Part shown: positions 59,229-64,000 of the stretch, one piece after another
Layout of the letters: every line of letters begins with the position of its first letter
Position numbering within the stretch: the first letter of the stretch is position 1
DNA from: an uncultured Collinsella sp.
Lineage (GTDB): Bacteria; Actinomycetota; Coriobacteriia; Coriobacteriales; Coriobacteriaceae
DNA: 64,000 nt
Direction: 5' to 3'
Assembly (NCBI GenBank): GCA_900540845.1
Contig: UQHS01000012.1
Coordinates: 18,358-82,357, forward strand
Program-made: the position numbers and the translations under genes
The notes under the pieces: model-generated
What the model was told of the DNA's origin: nothing
Databases searched by the model: none
Seen by the model: only the letters and a program-made list of their open reading frames with translations

Positions 59229-59382
59229 GGTGCCGCAAATCGGGCGAAAAAGTAACGAAAAACGAGATGGGTCGAGTAGAAGGGCATTGTATGCTATTGC
59301 GACCTGCTGTTTTGTGTGTCAAATCTCCTGTCTACTCGGCCGGTTTGAACATTCGTTACTTTTTCGCCCGATTCGTGGTACC
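59229..59382 (-). repeat. Family C nested-palindrome element, copy C3
   Basis: Bases 59238-59259 and 59352-59373 pair perfectly over 22 bp, and the stem extends with wobble pairs to 59229 and 59382. An inner stem GTCGAGTAGA (59271-59280) pairs with TCTACTCGGC (59331-59340). On the minus strand the apical part reads ACAAAACAGCAGGTCGCAAT (59315-59296), matching C1. It lies in the gap between copA and copZ. The remaining part of that gap (59383-59573) has a 12-bp inverted repeat, GATGCGGATCCC (59432-59443) and GGGATCCGCATC (59508-59519). Confidence 0.78.
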
Positions 59383-59573
59383 AAGGGGCGCTTCGCGTCG
59401 CGTCGGGTGACGAAATCGGCACTCGACGCGCGATGCGGATCCCAGACTGCCCGTGCTTATGGGCCTGGCTTGCCTGAGGTCGTGGGGTTCGGCCTGCTCG
59501 CACCTGCGGGATCCGCATCGCCCGCACTTGTGGCCCCCGGCCTGCCCGTTCCCGTGGAGTCCGGTCGTCCGCG

Positions 59574-61892
59574 TTAGTGCGTGGGCTTGAACCCGCGCAA
59601 ACGCAGGGCGTTGCCCACCACGCACAAACTCGACAGGCTCATAGCCGCAGCGCCGAACATGGGCGAGAGCTGCCACCCGAGCAGCGGGTAGAATACGCCG
59701 GCCGCAAGTGGAATCCCCAGCGAGTTGTAGAACAACGCCCAGAACAAGTCCTGCTTGATGTTGCGGATGACGGCACGGGACAGCTCGATGGCGCGCGCGA
59801 CGTCGAGCAGGTCGTTTCTCATGAGCACGATGTCCGCGCCCTCTTTCGCGACGTCCGCCCCCGCGCCGATGGCGATGCCGACATCGGCGCGCGCGAGGGC
59901 GGGGGAGTCGTTGATGCCGTCCCCCACCATGGCGACGGTCTGGCCCTCGTCTTGCAGCTCGCGCACGAGGCTCTCCTTGTCTGCGGGCATCACGTCTGCG
60001 ATCACTTCCGTCACGCCTACGCGCCGTGCGATCGCCTGCGCCGTGAGCTCGTTGTCTCCGGTGAGCATGACGGTGCGAACCCCCAGCTCTTGCAAGGACT
60101 CAATGGCCCGGGCGCTGGTGGGTTTCACTTCGTCGGCGACTGCGATTGTGCCCATGAGCTCCCCGTTTTTTGCGAAGAACAGCGGCGTCTTGCCCTCGCG
60201 GGCGAACTCCTCGACGCGGGCGCGATCGAGCTCGATCCCCTCCTCGTTCATGAGCGCCGCGTTGCCTGCGGCTATGCGGTTTGCCCCTTCGCGCGCGGTG
60301 ACGCCGCGGCCGGGAATCGCCTGAAAGTCCTCGACGGTGCGCGCGACAATGCCGCGCTCCTCCGCGTGCGCCATGATGGCTTCGGCGAGCGGGTGCTCGC
60401 TGTTGCGCTCGAGGGCGGCGGCGAGCTTGACGAGGCCCTTCTCAGTCGTTGCCGCCGACCCGTCTGCACGCTGCGCCGGCAAAACGTCGGTGACCACGGG
60501 TTTCCCCTGCGTGATGGTTCCGGTCTTATCGAGAACGACGGTGCCTGTGCCTCGCAACGTCTCAAGCGCCTCCGCGCTCTTGAACAGGATGCCGAGCTCC
60601 GCGCCCTTGCCCGTGCCAACCATGATGGCGACGGGCGTGGCGAGGCCCAGGGCGCAGGGGCAGCTGATCACCACGACGGCGACCGCGGCGGTGAGCGCCT
60701 CGTTGAAGTTGCCGCCCGTCGCAATGAGCCAGATGACGAAAGTCACGGCGGCGATGATGAGCACGACGGGCACGAACACCGCGGCCACTTTGTCGGCGAG
60801 GCGCGCGATGGGCGCTTTGGTGGCGTTGGCGTCTTCGACCAGGCGGATGATGCGGGCGAGGTTGGTGTCGGCGCCCACGTGGGTGGCGCGGAAGGTGAAC
60901 GAGCCCGTGCGGTTGACGGTGGCGGCGCTCACGGTGTCGCCGGGCACCTTCTCGACGGGGATGGACTCGCCCGTGAGCGCGCTCTCGTCGATGGCCGACG
61001 CTCCCTCGAGCACGACGCCGTCCACCGGGACGGTTTCGCCCGGGCGCACCAAAATGACCTGGCCGGGCTGGATGTCGTCGGCATTTTGCACGGTCTCGAC
61101 TCCGTCGGGGCCGAGGACGGTCGCGGTTTTGGGCGCGAGGTCGATGAGTGCCTCGATGGCCCCGCCCGTCTTGGACTTGCTGCGGGTCTCGAGGTACTTC
61201 CCCACGGTCACGAGGGCGAGAATGGTGCCCGCGCTCTCCAGGTACAGGTTGTCCATGCCGATGGCGTGGGCCGCCATGGCATCGCCCGCGGCGAGCGCGG
61301 CGGCGATGCGGTAGATGCCGTAGACCGACCAGGCGATGCTCGCGGTGGCACCGATGGCGATGAGCGCGTCCATGGTGGGCACGCCGTGGATGAGCGATTT
61401 GAAGCCGTTGATGAAGTACGCGTCGTTGACGTACAGGATGGGGGTGAGCAGGAGCAGCTCGGTGATCGCGAGGTTCATGATGTTCTCGTGCGCGCCGAAG
61501 AAGGCGGGCAGCGGCCATCCGAGCATATGTCCCATGCCGAGGTAGAACAGCGGAATGAGGAAGACGATCGAGACGATCAGGCGCCCGCGCATGGCGCGTG
61601 CCGCCTCCTCGAGTTTTTTGGTGGGGGATTCGAGTGCGCGTGCGGCATGCGAGCGAGCGGTGCCCACGCCGACGCTTTCCATCACGGGTGATGCCGAGTA
61701 TCCCGCGCGGTCGACCGCGTCGCAGATGTCGCTGTCGCTGAGGATCGCTTCGTCGAAGGTGACCTGCATGCTGCCCGATAGCAGATTGACGGCGACGTCC
61801 TTCACGCCGTCGAGCCTGCACACTGCCTTCTCGACATGCGCTTGGCATGCCGCGCAGGTCATGCCGCAGACGTCAAATTGCTCTTGAGCCAT
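59574..61892 (-). CDS. copA: Copper-exporting P1B-type ATPase
   Basis: A 772-residue CopA that exports Cu(I). In order: one N-terminal HMA domain (VCGMTCAACQAHVE, residues 8-21), eight membrane helices, the actuator TGES, the membrane copper site SCPCALGLA (about 411), DKTGTITQG (about 454), SEHPLAEAI and GDGINDSPAL. The copper-specific helix-7/8 residues (YNSLGIPLAAG and MSLSSLCVVGNALRL) are present. AAAGGAGC precedes ATG 61892. Its promoter contains a CsoR box. Confidence 0.95.
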   Translation of the reverse strand: MAQEQFDVCGMTCAACQAHVEKAVCRLDGVKDVAVNLLSGSMQVTFDEAILSDSDICDAVDRAGYSASPVMESVGVGTARSHAARALESPTKKLEEAARAMRGRLIVSIVFLIPLFYLGMGHMLGWPLPAFFGAHENIMNLAITELLLLTPILYVNDAYFINGFKSLIHGVPTMDALIAIGATASIAWSVYGIYRIAAALAAGDAMAAHAIGMDNLYLESAGTILALVTVGKYLETRSKSKTGGAIEALIDLAPKTATVLGPDGVETVQNADDIQPGQVILVRPGETVPVDGVVLEGASAIDESALTGESIPVEKVPGDTVSAATVNRTGSFTFRATHVGADTNLARIIRLVEDANATKAPIARLADKVAAVFVPVVLIIAAVTFVIWLIATGGNFNEALTAAVAVVVISCPCALGLATPVAIMVGTGKGAELGILFKSAEALETLRGTGTVVLDKTGTITQGKPVVTDVLPAQRADGSAATTEKGLVKLAAALERNSEHPLAEAIMAHAEERGIVARTVEDFQAIPGRGVTAREGANRIAAGNAALMNEEGIELDRARVEEFAREGKTPLFFAKNGELMGTIAVADEVKPTSARAIESLQELGVRTVMLTGDNELTAQAIARRVGVTEVIADVMPADKESLVRELQDEGQTVAMVGDGINDSPALARADVGIAIGAGADVAKEGADIVLMRNDLLDVARAIELSRAVIRNIKQDLFWALFYNSLGIPLAAGVFYPLLGWQLSPMFGAAAMSLSSLCVVGNALRLRGFKPTH

Positions 61893-61922
61893 ATGCAGCT
61901 CCTTTCGTATCATGTCGGGCAC

Positions 61923-61950
61923 AGTATACCCCACCCCCAGGGGGTATCAA
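61923..61950 (-). promoter_or_regulatory. copA promoter with CsoR operator
   Basis: On the minus strand TTGATA (61950-61945), a 16-base spacer, TATACT (61928-61923). The spacer is the G/C dyad ACCCCCTGGGGGTGGGG, which matches the known CsoR operator (ATACCCCC-type). Bound CsoR would cover -35 to -10. Confidence 0.88.
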
Positions 61951-62049
61951 GCAAAAGAGCAGCCTTCTTTCGAGATGGTTTTCGGGCGGATCTATTCGGG
62001 CGGATTTTGGGACCCTCGGGGTCTTAGGGCGAAAGGTTCCGCGAAAGGT

Positions 62050-62109
62050 AACTCTCGTGGAGCTTTTCGTGCAAAAGAGCGGAAAAATCGACGCGAGAGT
62101 TCACTCTCG
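62050..62109 (+). repeat. Mutually exclusive hairpins in the helicase leader region
   Basis: AACTCTCGT (62050-62058) can pair with GCGAGAGTT (62093-62101); alternatively CGAGAG (62094-62099) pairs with CTCTCG (62104-62109). The two structures use the same bases, as in attenuators. It lies 285 bases before the helicase start in the 501-base gap 61893-62393. Confidence 0.5.
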
Positions 62110-62134
62110 AAACGTCTCCGCGCGGAGGCCGGGT

Positions 62135-62169
62135 ATGTGTAATTTGGGGACGGGTGCAGAATTACACAT
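62135..62169. repeat. Family B palindromic repeat, copy B2
   Basis: ATGTGTAATT (62135-62144) and AATTACACAT (62160-62169) pair perfectly around TGGGGACGGGTGCAG, the core also seen in B1. The rest of the gap to 62393 shows no gene or clear promoter. Confidence 0.8.
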
Positions 62170-62393
62170 CGGTGCCCGTATACTTGCCTGCGGTGGAATC
62201 TGCTCCACGCGTTCGTGCATGCGCCCGCAGCGGCCCTGGAGGGCTCGAGGGATATGCCGGTGGCGAACGCGCTCCACCGCGCGGACCGGCCCGCGCACCA
62301 CTTGTGCATATCGACCCCACAGCGCGGACGGTTTGGCGAGCGCACCCATGTCGGGTGCCGCCTCTGCCGCTTGCCGCGCGGAAACGGATTGTT

Positions 62394-64000
<1,607 letters not shown>

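Overview
The window is 64 kb of GC-rich bacterial chromosome with dense coding on both strands, strong Gram-positive Shine-Dalgarno sites and frequent GTG/TTG starts. The gene set (ruvCAB behind a Bacillus/actinobacterial-type LexA box, fhs-folD, a C69 dipeptidase, a phasin-like/UbiB pair, a divergent MetRS-like protein, queH-queA, a DUF1015-serA-serC neighbourhood, L-lactate permease, ATP-dependent PEP carboxykinase, a CsoR copper operon) fits an anaerobic actinobacterium of the class Coriobacteriia (Collinsella/Olsenella-like). That placement is inference from gene content and style. I see no rRNA, tRNA or CRISPR array.

Layout. 1-5.1 kb: end of an unidentified gene, a superoxide reductase without a desulforedoxin iron site, a NAD synthetase-like protein whose catalytic residues look lost, and overlapping ruvC-ruvA-ruvB. 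5.2-11.8 kb: one-carbon genes fhs-folD, a dipeptidase, and the phasin-like/UbiB pair. 11.9-17.7 kb: rRNA methyltransferase and acetyltransferase, a MetRS-like protein, queH and queA (queuosine). 17.9-18.5 kb: remnant of glyA. 18.6-21.3 kb: ArsR-controlled Zn/Cd efflux operon with two operators. 21.4-29.8 kb: small regulators and membrane proteins, a frameshifted CRP-family gene, an anchored polysaccharide deacetylase, an exonuclease, a UcpA-like dehydrogenase, a His-rich permease and a YaiI-family protein. 29.9-38.2 kb: a type I restriction-modification locus, hsdM-hsdS-tyrosine recombinase-promoterless hsdS'-hsdR, with exact direct repeats inside both specificity genes. 38.3-43 kb: small unknown genes, DUF1287, a HAD phosphatase, an autoregulated MerR/TipA regulator, an HdeD-like protein and a phosphoglycerate mutase-like protein. 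43.4-50.8 kb: DUF1015, radical SAM/SPASM with divergent TetR, serA, serC and a metallophosphatase. 50.9-58.5 kb: flippase-like protein, L-lactate permease, pckA, amidohydrolase and a zinc-ribbon membrane protein. 58.6-62 kb: csoR, copZ and copA with an operator inside the copA promoter. 62.4 kb to the end: a DEAD-box RNA helicase that runs off the window.

Two things stand out. The first is the recombinase-bearing type I R-M locus, whose direct (not inverted) repeats predict shuffling by excision or circle formation instead of inversion. The second is a set of intergenic elements in which a conserved core sits inside long, locus-specific perfect palindromes. One family (A) has three copies, at 276-394, 13381-13500 and 48509-48609, with two conserved internal segments and two stems that differ completely in sequence yet stay paired. 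That covariation is what a structured RNA, or a mobile element that inserts into palindromes, would show. Other families (B, C, D) follow the same plan.
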